Notes: generated by a model not told the origin, from the sequence alone. A DNA stretch of 46,188 nucleotides from an uncultured Bacilli bacterium (GCA_944336335.1 CALVLC010000012.1:1-46188), one strand, 5' to 3'; shown: positions 27,182 to 35,352, counted from the first letter of the stretch. Translations and numbers: made by a program.

Positions 27182-28243
27182 ATGACAATTAAATTAGATG
27201 AATTAATGCCACATAAACAATTATTCAATCCAAACGGCGATATTGAAATAAATAAGAGAAGAATGATTGGTGGAAACACTACCAACTTAAACGATTTTAA
27301 TAACATGAAATATCCATGGGTTAGTAATCGGTATCGACAAGCAATGAATAACTTTTGGATCCCAGAAGAAATTAATATGAATCAAGATGTTAAAGATTAT
27401 CGTAAAGCTTTAACACCTGCTGAAAAAAGAGCATATGATAAAATACTTTCTTTTTTAATTTTTCTTGATTCACTTCAAACAGCAAACTTACCAAATATTG
27501 GCGAATACATTACAGCAAATGAAGTGAACATGTGTTTAAACATTCAATGTTATCAAGAAACAATTCATTCACAAGCTTATTCTTATATGCTTGATACAAT
27601 TTGTTCACCATTTGAAAGAAACGAAATTTTATACCAATGGAAAAACGACGCTCATTTATTAAAAAGAAATGAATTTATCGGTAATGCTTATAATTCTTTC
27701 TTAGAAGATAAAAGACCATTTAATTTCTTAAAAGTATTAATTGCTAACTATATTCTTGAAGGTATTTATTTCTATAGTGGTTTTATGTTCTTTTATAATC
27801 TTGCTAGAAATAACAAAATGAGTGGTTCAGTACAAAATATCAGATACATAAATAGAGATGAAAATACTCATTTATGGTTATTTAGATCAATTATTCTTGA
27901 ATTAAGAAAAGAAGAACCTGAATTATTCACTAAAGAAAACGAGGAAGTTTTAAAAGGAATGCTTCTTGAAGGTTGTAAGCAAGAAATTGAGTGGGGAATG
28001 TATATTATTGGTAATGATATTCCTGGTTTAAACGAACAAATGGTTAAAGATTATATTAAATATTTAGGTAATTTAAGAAGTACATCAATTGGACTTGGCA
28101 AATTATTTGAAGGATATGATAGAGAACCTGAAAGTATGAGCTGGGTTTCAAAATATAGCGATGCAAATATGATTAAAACTGATTTTTTTGAAGCAAGAAA
28201 TACAGCATATGCAAAATCTAGCGTCATTAAAGATGATTTATGA
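27182..28243 (+). CDS. nrdB: Ribonucleoside-diphosphate reductase, beta subunit (diiron-tyrosyl)
   Basis: 353 residues. The diiron ligands are all visible: LDSLQ (Asp84 in E. coli numbering), QETIHSQAY (Glu115, His118 and the radical Tyr122), ILEGIYFYSGF (Glu204) and RDENTH (Glu238, His241). The intact tyrosine argues for a normal Fe or Mn tyrosyl radical enzyme, not one of the tyrosine-less types. nrdI and nrdH are absent nearby, which fits class Ia rather than Ib. GAAAGGA precedes the ATG. It ends in TGA. Confidence 0.95.
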   Translation: MTIKLDELMPHKQLFNPNGDIEINKRRMIGGNTTNLNDFNNMKYPWVSNRYRQAMNNFWIPEEINMNQDVKDYRKALTPAEKRAYDKILSFLIFLDSLQTANLPNIGEYITANEVNMCLNIQCYQETIHSQAYSYMLDTICSPFERNEILYQWKNDAHLLKRNEFIGNAYNSFLEDKRPFNFLKVLIANYILEGIYFYSGFMFFYNLARNNKMSGSVQNIRYINRDENTHLWLFRSIILELRKEEPELFTKENEEVLKGMLLEGCKQEIEWGMYIIGNDIPGLNEQMVKDYIKYLGNLRSTSIGLGKLFEGYDREPESMSWVSKYSDANMIKTDFFEARNTAYAKSSVIKDDL

Positions 28244-28335
28244 TACAAAAAGTTTATAAATTTTTGTGAAAGCTTTTGTTGCATATTATTCGATAAAATA
28301 CGTAATTTGTTGTTTTTTAGTAGCAAACTAGTAAA

Positions 28336-28525
28336 TTTTAGGTCTTGTCAAAACCTAAAAAATGTTTTATAAATTAGGTACATAGAGATAGTTATCTCGA
28401 ATTAAAGAACAGCAAAGGAATAATAAGAGGCTGTAAATCAAGAGAATAGGATTCAGTGCCTATTAACGTCATCAATGTTTGGATGATAGAAGTTAAGAGT
28501 TGTGTAAAGAAACAACTCTTTTCTT
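28336..28525 (+). ncRNA. Candidate structured RNA of unknown class (or nrdB 3' UTR)
   Basis: A series of stems: TTTTAGGT/ACCTAAAA (28336-28360); TAGGTAC/GTGCCTA (28375-28381 with 28456-28462, one G-U pair), which would enclose GAGATA/TATCTC (28385-28398) and ACAGC/GCTGT (28409-28434) as a three-way junction; TCATC/GATGA (28469-28486); then a terminator. AATAGG/CCTATT (28445-28464) is an alternative to the long closing stem, so two folds compete. I could not match it to RNase P, tmRNA, SRP RNA, T-box or a riboswitch I know. It may be a 6S-like small RNA or the processed end of the nrdB mRNA. Confidence 0.45.
28495..28525 (+). terminator. Terminator of nrdB or of the candidate RNA
   Basis: AAGAGTTGT (28495-28503) pairs with ACAACTCTT (28512-28520) over an eight-base loop; the next bases are TTCTT. 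Confidence 0.75.
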
Positions 28526-28529
28526 ATAG

Positions 28530-28557
28530 AAAAAAAGCAAAGCATTTTGCTTTGCTT
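28530..28557 (-). terminator. Terminator of udk
   Basis: On the minus strand AAGCAAAGCA pairs with TGCTTTGCTT over a three-base loop (28557-28535), and a T-run follows (28536-28530). It lies just downstream of the udk stop codon. Confidence 0.85.
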
Positions 28558-28578
28558 ATGATGTTTAAGTTAATTTAC

Positions 28579-29202
28579 TTATTTTATTTTGCCACTCATG
28601 ACATCTTTTAAAACGGCACAAATAACTTCGATAGATTTATTATCGTATCCATCATTGTTAACGATTAAATCAGCATAATATTGAGATGGTCCAATAATTT
28701 CTTCATACATTGGTTGCACAGTAGAGAAGTATTGATTAACGATTGAATCTTGAGATCTTCCTCTTTCATGAATATCTCTATCCATTCTTCTTAATAGTCT
28801 TCTTTCTCGACTAGCATTAATAAATATTTTTAAATCACCTAATTCACGTACTTCTTTATTAACTAAAGCCATAATACCTTCAACAATAATTAATTTATTT
28901 GGAACAACGTGAACAGTTTTTTCAGCACGATTATGTTCAACATAATCGTAAGTTGGTTTATCAACTGGTTTATCTTCTTTAAGCATTGAAAGTTGTTGTT
29001 TCATTAATTTCCAGTCAAATGCTTTAGGATGATCAAAGTTTTGTTTCTTTCTTTCTTCGAGACTGAGACTAGAAAGGTCTTTATAATAATCGTCGATAGA
29101 GAAGTGGGTGATATTATCTGTCCCCAGTTTATTGATTACTTGGTCAATTACATAAGTTTTGCCACTAGCGGATCCGCCGCCTACTAATACTATTTTTGCC
29201 AT
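28579..29202 (-). CDS. udk: Uridine/cytidine kinase
   Basis: 207 residues, the family's usual size. P-loop GGGSASGKT, then SIDDYYKDLSSL, NFDHPKAFDW and PTYDYVEHNR (nucleoside site), VEGIMAL (Walker B) and RRLLRRMDRDIHERGR (lid). It phosphorylates uridine and cytidine to UMP and CMP, salvaging nucleosides. This fits the upstream nuclease/nucleotidase operon, which would supply nucleosides. GGGC lies about 10 bases before the start. The region upstream, shared with the divergent degV gene, carries the TTAGTAG repeat block. Confidence 0.93.
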   Translation of the reverse strand: MAKIVLVGGGSASGKTYVIDQVINKLGTDNITHFSIDDYYKDLSSLSLEERKKQNFDHPKAFDWKLMKQQLSMLKEDKPVDKPTYDYVEHNRAEKTVHVVPNKLIIVEGIMALVNKEVRELGDLKIFINASRERRLLRRMDRDIHERGRSQDSIVNQYFSTVQPMYEEIIGPSQYYADLIVNNDGYDNKSIEVICAVLKDVMSGKIK

Positions 29203-29219
29203 TTTTATGTGCCCTTATG

Positions 29220-29228
29220 ATTTTATCA
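29220..29228 (-). promoter_or_regulatory. Extended -10 upstream of udk
   Basis: TGATAAAAT on the minus strand (29228-29220), 17 bases before the udk ATG. The -35 is unclear. Confidence 0.4.
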
Positions 29229-29288
29229 CGATTCTTAAATAATTTCATTGTTTATTTTTGTCTTCAAATAATGGCAAAATTTATACTT

Positions 29289-29339
29289 TTAGTAGATTAT
29301 TAGTAGTTTATTAGTTGATTTCTTGTATATTTTAAGTAG
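29289..29339. repeat. TTAGTAG repeats in 11-base phase between udk and degV
   Basis: TTAGTAG at 29289 and 29300, TTAGTTG at 29311 and TAAGTAG at 29333, i.e. steps of 11, 11 and 22. TTAGTAG is the complement of the CTACTAA unit before nrdA and nrdB. The block lies upstream of both divergent genes. Confidence 0.65.
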
Positions 29340-29356
29340 TTTCAATAATATAACTA

Positions 29357-29385
29357 TTTAAAATTTACTCATTTATCTTTATAAT
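29357..29385 (+). promoter_or_regulatory. Promoter of degV
   Basis: TTTAAA (29357-29362), a 17-base spacer and a perfect TATAAT (29380-29385). The leader of about 60 bases contains the small inverted repeat GAGTTTTAAACTC and the ribosome site TGGAGAAG. Confidence 0.65.
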
Positions 29386-29452
29386 TTTATTGGAGTATGG
29401 TTAATTATATGAATTATGAGTTTTAAACTCAGCGAAATGGAGAAGACATTTT

Positions 29453-30283
29453 ATGAAGTATAGAATTTGCGTTGACAGTAGTTCTAATTTACTTAGCAAC
29501 TACATTGTCGATGATGAAGTCGGATTTAACGTTATCCCTTTGACTATCAGAGTCGGCAATAAGGAATATGTTGATAACGATGGCCTTAACGTTGATGAAT
29601 TATTGAAAGATGTTGAAAGTTCAAAAGAAGCTTGTTCATCATCTTGTCCATCACCTCAAGATTTCTTAAATCATTTTGAAGATTCAGAATATGTAATTTG
29701 TGTAACGATTAGTCAAAAATTAAGTGGTTGTTATAACAGTGCCTGTGTCGCAAAAGATATGAGCGAAAACAAAGATAACATCTTAATTATTGATAGTAAA
29801 TTAACAGCAGGTGCAATGAGATTGATAGTCGATAAAGCTTATCAATTAATTAAAAGCGGAAAAGAATTTAAAGAAATAACTGAAGAACTTATTAAATATA
29901 GAGACTCAATACAACTTTTATTCGTACTTGATAAATTTGACAATTTAGTTAAAAACGGTCGTATGAGTAAGGTTGTTGCTTTTATTGCTCAACTCGCAGC
30001 AATTAAGCCACTTTGTTATGGCGATGAAGGCGAAATCAAAATCAAAGAAAAGATCAGAACATTTAAAGGTGTTTTAAAAAGACTTGTTCACAATATTGGA
30101 GTGATGTGCCCAAATACAAAAGGTAGAACTTGTGTTATCTCTCACACTCAAAATAAAGAAAACGCCATGTTATTAAAAACATTAATCGAAGAAGAGTATG
30201 AATTCGACTCAATTATAGTTGAAGATAATCGTGGTTTATGTGCATTTTACGCATTATCTGGCGGATTACTTGTTAGTTTTTAA
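29453..30283 (+). CDS. DegV/FakB fatty-acid-binding family protein
   Basis: 276 residues. CVDSSSNLL at the N-terminus, SSCPSPQDF and TISQKLSGCYNSA (fatty-acid carboxylate site), the domain-2 GRMSK and ISHTQN, and a C-terminal GGLLVSF are the DegV hallmarks. FakB members bind a fatty acid and present it to the kinase FakA, giving acyl-phosphate for phospholipid synthesis; no fakA is visible here. It has its own promoter downstream of the repeat block. Which fatty acid it binds cannot be told. Confidence 0.88.
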   Translation: MKYRICVDSSSNLLSNYIVDDEVGFNVIPLTIRVGNKEYVDNDGLNVDELLKDVESSKEACSSSCPSPQDFLNHFEDSEYVICVTISQKLSGCYNSACVAKDMSENKDNILIIDSKLTAGAMRLIVDKAYQLIKSGKEFKEITEELIKYRDSIQLLFVLDKFDNLVKNGRMSKVVAFIAQLAAIKPLCYGDEGEIKIKEKIRTFKGVLKRLVHNIGVMCPNTKGRTCVISHTQNKENAMLLKTLIEEEYEFDSIIVEDNRGLCAFYALSGGLLVSF

Positions 30284-30305
30284 ACTATTAAAACACTTGT
30301 AATTT

Positions 30306-30321
30306 TGGTATAGTAAAGGGC
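30306..30321 (+). promoter_or_regulatory. Extended -10 directly before the 30322 gene
   Basis: TGGTATAGT (30306-30314), then AAAGGGC and the ATG at 30322. The gap is again seven bases. AAAGGG could serve as a ribosome site only if transcription began earlier than expected. Confidence 0.5.
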
Positions 30322-30675
30322 ATGAGAAAGCGCATTACTAGAACTGAAAAGTATAGAGAATATAGAGAAGAAATTAAAAATTCTTCTCTTTCTTTTGAAA
30401 AGGGAAATGTGCCTAAAAAAGAAACAAAAACAATTTCTCAAGTAATTAAAGAAACAAAAGAAACTTTAACTACAAAAACGCAACCTCCGGTAAATAAACA
30501 TTTCTATGATAAAAAAGAAGAAAAGCAACTTGAGAAATCTGTTTATGATATTTATACATCAAAAAGAAGATGGAAAAGATTCTTATATTTTGTCTTCGTT
30601 GTAGTTTTAATTACTGGATTAATTTTACTTTTTCTATTTTTAGCTGATAAATTTTTGGGGTTTAATATATGGTAA
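30322..30675 (+). CDS. Tail-anchored lysine-rich protein, unknown function
   Basis: 117 residues. The first 85 are highly charged and hydrophilic (many Lys, Glu, Thr), then comes one membrane helix (about 88-110, FLYFVFVVVLITGLILLFLF) and a short tail. It would be a C-terminally anchored membrane protein with its bulk probably in the cytoplasm. I do not recognise a family. It overlaps cmk by seven bases and heads the cmk-der-gpsA transcript, so it is probably co-expressed with these housekeeping genes. Confidence 0.65.
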   Translation: MRKRITRTEKYREYREEIKNSSLSFEKGNVPKKETKTISQVIKETKETLTTKTQPPVNKHFYDKKEEKQLEKSVYDIYTSKRRWKRFLYFVFVVVLITGLILLFLFLADKFLGFNIW

Positions 30676-31343
30676 AGAATTATTCAATCGCAATAGATGG
30701 TCCTAGTGCTAGTGGCAAAAGTACCGTTGCAAAATTAATTGCAAAAAAATTAAATTTTACATATATCGATACAGGAGCAATGTATCGTGCTTTTACTTTA
30801 GCCGTCATTGAATCAGGACTTGATCCTAAAAATGAAGAAGAAAGTAATTCTTTAATCGGTAAAATATCTATTTCATTTGACGAAAACAATCATATAACTT
30901 TGAATGATGTTGATGTTTCAAAAAAGGTCAGAGAAAATGAAGTTGCAAATAATGTGAGCTATATTGCAAGTTATAAAAATATCCGTTTACATCTTGTTGA
31001 CCTTCAAAGAAAGATTGCTGCTAATAAAAGTGTTGTAATGGATGGAAGAGATATCGGAACCTATGTTTTACCAAATGCTGATTTAAAGATTTATCAAATT
31101 GCAACAGCTGAAGAAAGAGCCAATAGAAGATATAAAGAAAATCTTGAAAAAGGTATTGAGACAAGCTTCGAAGATTGCTTGGCAAATATCAATAAAAGAG
31201 ACTATATCGATTCACATCGTTCATTTTGCCCACTTCATCCAGCTGAAGATAGCGTAGAAGTAAATACTACAAACATGTCTATTGATGAAGTTGTTGAAAC
31301 AATTGTAAACATAGCTAAAGAAAGAGGAATAGTAAATGAGTAA
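30669..31343 (+). CDS. cmk: Cytidylate kinase
   Basis: 224 residues. P-loop DGPSASGKST, YIDTGAMYRAFT (CMP site), VMDGRDIGTYVLPNADLKIY, and a lid RANRRYKENLEKG. It phosphorylates CMP/dCMP to the diphosphate, the step after uridine/cytidine kinase and before ribonucleotide reductase. It overlaps der by eight bases; cmk-der-gpsA is a common Firmicute arrangement, usually with rpsA between cmk and der. rpsA is missing here. Confidence 0.95.
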   Translation: MVKNYSIAIDGPSASGKSTVAKLIAKKLNFTYIDTGAMYRAFTLAVIESGLDPKNEEESNSLIGKISISFDENNHITLNDVDVSKKVRENEVANNVSYIASYKNIRLHLVDLQRKIAANKSVVMDGRDIGTYVLPNADLKIYQIATAEERANRRYKENLEKGIETSFEDCLANINKRDYIDSHRSFCPLHPAEDSVEVNTTNMSIDEVVETIVNIAKERGIVNE

Positions 31344-32643
31344 AAAACTTGTAGCTATTGTCGGTGCGCCAAGTGTTGGAAAATCAACTATTTTTAATCG
31401 TATCATTGGCGAAAGAAAATCTATTATTGAATCTCAAAGAGGAGTTACAAGAGATAGAATTTATGCTCATGCTAGTTGGTTAACTAGACATTTTAACGTT
31501 GTTGATACTGGCGGAATTGAAGTTGAAAATAGACCTTTTCAAGAACAAATTAGAACTCAAGTTGAAATTGCAATTGATGAAGCTGATATTATTATAGTTG
31601 TTGTTGATGGCAAAATTGGTTTAACTGATGACGACCAAATGGTTGCGAGAATGTTATATAAAACAAATAAACCAATTATTTTAGCGGTAAATAAAATTGA
31701 TGATAGTCACTTAAAAAATAATATCTATGAATTTTATTCACTTGGTTTAGGTGATCCAATTCCTGTTAGTGGTGCTCATGGTGTTGGAATTGGTGATGTT
31801 TTAGATAAAATCGTTTCTTATATTCCAGAAAATGAAGAAAACATTGAAGATGAAGACATTAAGTTTTCAATTATTGGACAACCTAATGTTGGTAAATCTA
31901 GTTTATGTAATGCAATTTTAAATGAAGATCGTGTTATTGTTTCAAATATTGAAGGAACAACTCGTGATGCAATTGATACTCCATTTAAAAGAAATGATAA
32001 AGATTATGTTGTTATTGATACTGCAGGACTTAAAAAGCGTGGCAAAATTTATGAAGCAATTGATAAATTTGCTGCTTTAAGAGCCTTACGTGCAATTGAT
32101 AATAGTGATATTGCCATACTAGTTATTGATGGACAAAAAGGAATCACTGAACAAGATAAACATGTTGTTGGCTACGCTGTTGAAGCTAAAAAAGCTATCA
32201 TCATTGTTGTAAATAAATGGGATCTTGTAAAAAAAGATAACAATACACAAGCTGAATTTACTAAAAATATTCGTAAAGAATTTAAATTTTTAGATTATGC
32301 ACCTGTCATTTATTTGAGTGCTTTAAATAAAACAAAGATTAATGATTTATTTGTCTTGATTGATCAAGTTTATGAATCATATGTTTTCCAAATTAAGACA
32401 AGTGTATTAAATGAAATTGTTCAAGAAGCTCAAATGATGAATGAAACACCAGATTTTAATGGTGGTAGAGTTAGAATATATTATGCTCAACAAGTTGCTT
32501 CTAAACCTTTAACAATTGCTTTATTTGTTAATGAACCTCAATTTATGCATTTCTCATACATGAGATATATCGAAAATAGAATCAGAGAATCTTTTGAATT
32601 AATGGGTTCACCAATCAATCTTGTTTTAAGGAAAAGAAAATGA
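31336..32643 (+). CDS. der: GTPase Der (EngA)
   Basis: 435 residues with two consecutive GTPase domains: GAPSVGKST ... DTGGIE ... NKIDD and GQPNVGKSS ... DTAGLKKRG ... NKWD, followed by a C-terminal KH-like domain (about 350-435). It acts in maturation of the large ribosomal subunit. Full length for the family. The stop overlaps the gpsA start. Confidence 0.97.
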   Translation: MSKKLVAIVGAPSVGKSTIFNRIIGERKSIIESQRGVTRDRIYAHASWLTRHFNVVDTGGIEVENRPFQEQIRTQVEIAIDEADIIIVVVDGKIGLTDDDQMVARMLYKTNKPIILAVNKIDDSHLKNNIYEFYSLGLGDPIPVSGAHGVGIGDVLDKIVSYIPENEENIEDEDIKFSIIGQPNVGKSSLCNAILNEDRVIVSNIEGTTRDAIDTPFKRNDKDYVVIDTAGLKKRGKIYEAIDKFAALRALRAIDNSDIAILVIDGQKGITEQDKHVVGYAVEAKKAIIIVVNKWDLVKKDNNTQAEFTKNIRKEFKFLDYAPVIYLSALNKTKINDLFVLIDQVYESYVFQIKTSVLNEIVQEAQMMNETPDFNGGRVRIYYAQQVASKPLTIALFVNEPQFMHFSYMRYIENRIRESFELMGSPINLVLRKRK

Positions 32644-33644
32644 GCAAAATCTTTACTTTAGGTAGTGGCGCTTGGGGTTTAGCTTTAAGCAATGTTTTAG
32701 CCGAAAATGGAAATGATGTATTTGTTTATACTCGTCACGAAGATAGTAAAGAAGAAATAAATTTAAATCACACATCAAAAAGATATCTTTTTGATGTTAT
32801 CTTAAATGAGAACATAAAAGCAGTTAATGATTTTACCAATTTAAATAAATGTGATTATGTTTTAATTGCTGTTCCTAGTAAAAACATTAAGGATGTAATT
32901 GAGTTATTAAATGAAAATTTAGATAAAAAGATTAATTTAATAAATGCAACCAAAGGTCTTGAACCATCAACCAATAAAAGAATTCAAGAATATATTAAGT
33001 TAAACTTAAATAAAGATTATTTTAATAATTTAGCTTCAATTTTAGGACCTGGGTTTGCAATTGAAGTTTGCAAACATAATTTAACTTGTTTAAATAGTGT
33101 TTCATCGTCTTTAAATTATGCTCGAGAAATTCAAAATTTATTTTCAAATAATTATTTTAGAGTTTATGTGAGTAATGATGTAATTGGTGCTGAATATGGG
33201 TCAAGTATTAAAAACGCGATTGCAATTGCAAGTGGCTTAATCAAAGGACTTGGGTTTAATGAAAATACAAAGTCAGCCTTAATCACTCGAGGACTTGCTG
33301 AAATGACAAGATTTGGAGTTAAGCTTGGTGCTAAAAAAGATACTTTTTTTGGTTTAACTGGTGTAGGCGATTTAGTCCTTACTTGTAACTCTGAAGAATC
33401 TAGAAATTATCGATTTGGATATTTAATTGGTAAAAGTAAGGATGCTCAAAAAGTAATTAAAGAAAACACCATAACGATTGAAGGACTTTATACAATTAAG
33501 GTCATTCATGAACTTGCAAAGACTTACAATATTGACACTCCAATTATCAATGCACTCTATGAAATCCTCTATGAAAACAAAAATATTAGTAAGACAGTGC
33601 AAAATCTGATGCTTAGACCACTAAAAATAGAAACTTTTGAGTAA
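32640..33644 (+). CDS. gpsA: Glycerol-3-phosphate dehydrogenase [NAD(P)+]
   Basis: 334 residues. N-terminal Rossmann motif LGSGAWGLALSNVLAENG, then NATKGLEPS and LGPGFA, the catalytic lysine in GSSIKNAIAIASGL, and LTGVGDLVLTC. It makes sn-glycerol 3-phosphate for phospholipids, which links to pgsA in this window. It starts with an ATGA overlap with der and is the last gene before HU. Confidence 0.95.
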   Translation: MSKIFTLGSGAWGLALSNVLAENGNDVFVYTRHEDSKEEINLNHTSKRYLFDVILNENIKAVNDFTNLNKCDYVLIAVPSKNIKDVIELLNENLDKKINLINATKGLEPSTNKRIQEYIKLNLNKDYFNNLASILGPGFAIEVCKHNLTCLNSVSSSLNYAREIQNLFSNNYFRVYVSNDVIGAEYGSSIKNAIAIASGLIKGLGFNENTKSALITRGLAEMTRFGVKLGAKKDTFFGLTGVGDLVLTCNSEESRNYRFGYLIGKSKDAQKVIKENTITIEGLYTIKVIHELAKTYNIDTPIINALYEILYENKNISKTVQNLMLRPLKIETFE

Positions 33645-33701
33645 AAAATGATAATTTATTCTTAATTTTTTTACTTAAATACTTTATATTAAAGATATAA
33701 A

Positions 33702-33729
33702 AGAAATGTAAACAAAAAATTACATTTCT
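33702..33729. repeat. Inverted repeat between gpsA and HU
   Basis: AGAAATGTAA pairs with TTACATTTCT (10 base pairs) around AC plus A6. On the minus strand it is followed by TTTTA, on the plus strand by CAAAT. It may be a transcript-end hairpin for gpsA or a binding site. Confidence 0.45.
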
Positions 33730-33826
33730 CAAATAATTTATATGAATTAATTTGTATGTTTAACGACAATTAATTTAACTTGCTTAAGTAAAATTATTTA
33801 CTTGTTTAGATAAGGAAAGGAAAAAT

Positions 33827-34102
33827 ATGAATAAAGCTGATTTAGTTGTAGCTATCTCTGAAGCCTATGGTTCAAGTAAAAAAGACGCAGAAAAATTTAT
33901 TGACATCTTGTTTGAAGAAATTCAACAATGCTTATCACGTGGCGAAGAAGTCAAAATTTCTGGCTTTGGCGTTTTCCAAGTAAAAAGTAGAAAATCACGT
34001 ACTGGAACAAGCCCTGTTGGAAACCATGAAAAGATTGTTATTCCAGCAACCAAAACAATTGGTTTTAAACCAAGCAAGAACTTAAAACAATGCGTTAAAT
34101 AA
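33827..34102 (+). CDS. hup: HU-family DNA-binding protein
   Basis: 91 residues. MNKADLVVAISEAYG, then KISGFGVFQVKSRKSRTGTSPVG (the beta arm with the conserved GFG and R-K-S-R-T-G-x-x-P), and TIGFKPSKNLKQCVK at the end. It is a nucleoid protein that bends DNA. AAGGAAAGGA precedes the ATG. It has 182 bases of upstream non-coding DNA, as expected for a separately and strongly expressed gene. Confidence 0.95.
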   Translation: MNKADLVVAISEAYGSSKKDAEKFIDILFEEIQQCLSRGEEVKISGFGVFQVKSRKSRTGTSPVGNHEKIVIPATKTIGFKPSKNLKQCVK

Positions 34103-34119
34103 TCAAACTTACGTTTGAT
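34102..34119 (+). terminator. Weak hairpin after HU
   Basis: ATCAAAC pairs with GTTTGAT around TTAC, followed by AATTTATATTTT. It begins at the last base of the HU stop codon. Confidence 0.55.
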
Positions 34120-34144
34120 AATTTATATTTTCAAAAGTTTCGTT

Positions 34145-34157
34145 TATAATCATTTTG
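34145..34157 (+). promoter_or_regulatory. -10 box directly before the CCA-like gene
   Basis: Perfect TATAAT (34145-34150), seven bases, then ATG at 34158. A TTTATA at 34122-34127 is a fair -35 with a 17-base spacer. There is no ribosome site, so the mRNA should be leaderless. Confidence 0.55.
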
Positions 34158-34790
34158 ATGAACGAAATTTTTGATTTTTTAATAAATAAATTTAAAGATC
34201 ATAATTTTAATCTTTATATGATCGGTTCGACAAGCCGAGATTTTTTGCTAAATAAAGAGATTGATGATTATGATTTTGTAACAGATGCAACACCAGATGA
34301 AGTATTAACCTTTTTAGATTGTAATAAGACTTTTAAAAGATTTGGCACCTTATCTTTAAAAATTAATAACAAGCATTGTGACATTGTAACTTTAAGAAAA
34401 GAAAGTGAATACTTAGATTTACGTCATCCAAGTAAAATAGAATTTATTAAAGATATTAATGAAGATTATAAAAGACGTGATTTTACCATCAATGCTATTT
34501 ATATTGATGAAAACTATCAAGTAAAAGAAGTTTCTAAATTAGGTGTCAGTGATTTAAATGATAAAGTCTTGCGATTTATCGGAGATCCAATTAAAAGAAT
34601 TAAAGAAGATCCTTTAAGAATTTTAAGAGCTAAAAGATTCATTGTTGAATATGGTTTAACTCCTGAAACAGAAACTTTAAAAGCTTTAAAAGAATATAAA
34701 TATTTAATTTCGAACATAAAAGAAGGCAAACTTCTAGAAGAAAAACGTAAATTTGATAAAATATCAAAAGGTGAAGAATATGAATTTTAA
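34158..34790 (+). CDS. Short class II CCA-adding enzyme/poly(A) polymerase-like protein
   Basis: 210 residues, about half the usual 380-450. The head nucleotidyltransferase domain is complete: GSTSRDFLLNKEIDDYDFVT (motif A; the two Asp of DYD bind metal), RRDFTINA (motif B), and EDPLRILRAKRF (neck, nucleotide choice). The body and tail that hold the tRNA are absent; dnaD begins 11 bases before the end, so no lost exon lies downstream. It may be a minimal CCA enzyme, a CC- or A-adding enzyme, or one that needs a partner. The only tRNA in the window encodes its CCA, so repair may be the main need. Confidence 0.75.
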   Translation: MNEIFDFLINKFKDHNFNLYMIGSTSRDFLLNKEIDDYDFVTDATPDEVLTFLDCNKTFKRFGTLSLKINNKHCDIVTLRKESEYLDLRHPSKIEFIKDINEDYKRRDFTINAIYIDENYQVKEVSKLGVSDLNDKVLRFIGDPIKRIKEDPLRILRAKRFIVEYGLTPETETLKALKEYKYLISNIKEGKLLEEKRKFDKISKGEEYEF

Positions 34791-35352
34791 CAACGCAAAC
34801 GCATTAAATTTTTCCTACTTATTAATTGAATTTTATAAAAAAGTTGGATTAAGCGAAGAAGAATTATCGGTTATTTTAGTAATTGATCATTTAATTAGCC
34901 AAGGGAACAAAGCTTTTAACTCAGCTTCCTTAGCTTTAAACATGAACTATGATGAAAAAAGGATTGATGATATTTTAGCTAAACTCTATGAAAGAAAATT
35001 AATCGATATTGTAATTGAAACAAGTGGTCTTTCAGTTTCAATTGAACCTCTTAAAAAGATTCTTTATCGTAAATTTGAAGAAAGTATTTTTAGTGATGAA
35101 GAATTAAAAGAAAATGAAGAAGCAGAAAACTTAAGAGTTGAAACTTATGAAAAACTCGAAAAACTTTTTAACCGTTCATTAACTCCAGTTGAAATTAATC
35201 GAATTAGTGATTGGCTAGCCGATTCTTCTAATTTCCCATTTATCAGAGAATCTTTAAAAGAAGCTGAAATTAGAGGATATAATTCTATTAATCAAATTGA
35301 TAAAGCAATTATTAAACGCATCAGACAAGATGCGATGCAAAATAATGACTAA
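34780..35352 (+). CDS. dnaD: DnaD-like replication initiation protein
   Basis: 190 residues. Residues about 1-95 form the DnaD N-terminal winged-helix domain (FSYLLIEFYKKVGLSEEELSV, then NMNYDEKRIDDILAKLYERKLID). Residues about 120-185 form the DnaB_2/DnaD C-terminal domain (FNRSLTPVEINRISDWLAD, then NSINQIDKAIIKRI). It helps load the replicative helicase during initiation and restart. I start at ATG 34780 after AAAGGTGAA. It overlaps the CCA-like gene and nth; dnaD-nth is a conserved Firmicute pair. Confidence 0.9.
   Translation: MNFNNANALNFSYLLIEFYKKVGLSEEELSVILVIDHLISQGNKAFNSASLALNMNYDEKRIDDILAKLYERKLIDIVIETSGLSVSIEPLKKILYRKFEESIFSDEELKENEEAENLRVETYEKLEKLFNRSLTPVEINRISDWLADSSNFPFIRESLKEAEIRGYNSINQIDKAIIKRIRQDAMQNND

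Larger units (their letters stand above)
28244..28578. other. 335-base non-coding region between nrdB and udk
   Basis: No convincing reading frame. It holds a hairpin just after nrdB, a likely structured RNA with its own terminator, and the udk terminator on the other strand, each listed separately. A possible -10, GATAAAAT, lies at about 28292-28299. Confidence 0.6.

Noticed and set aside
28336-28525. The non-coding region as tmRNA, SRP RNA, T-box or a c-di-GMP or purine riboswitch
   Set aside because: None of their conserved sequence motifs can be found.
24486-29339. CTACTAA repeats as DnaA boxes, an origin, or a NrdR box
   Set aside because: They do not match TTATCCACA or the NrdR palindrome, and they sit before separate metabolic genes rather than beside dnaA.
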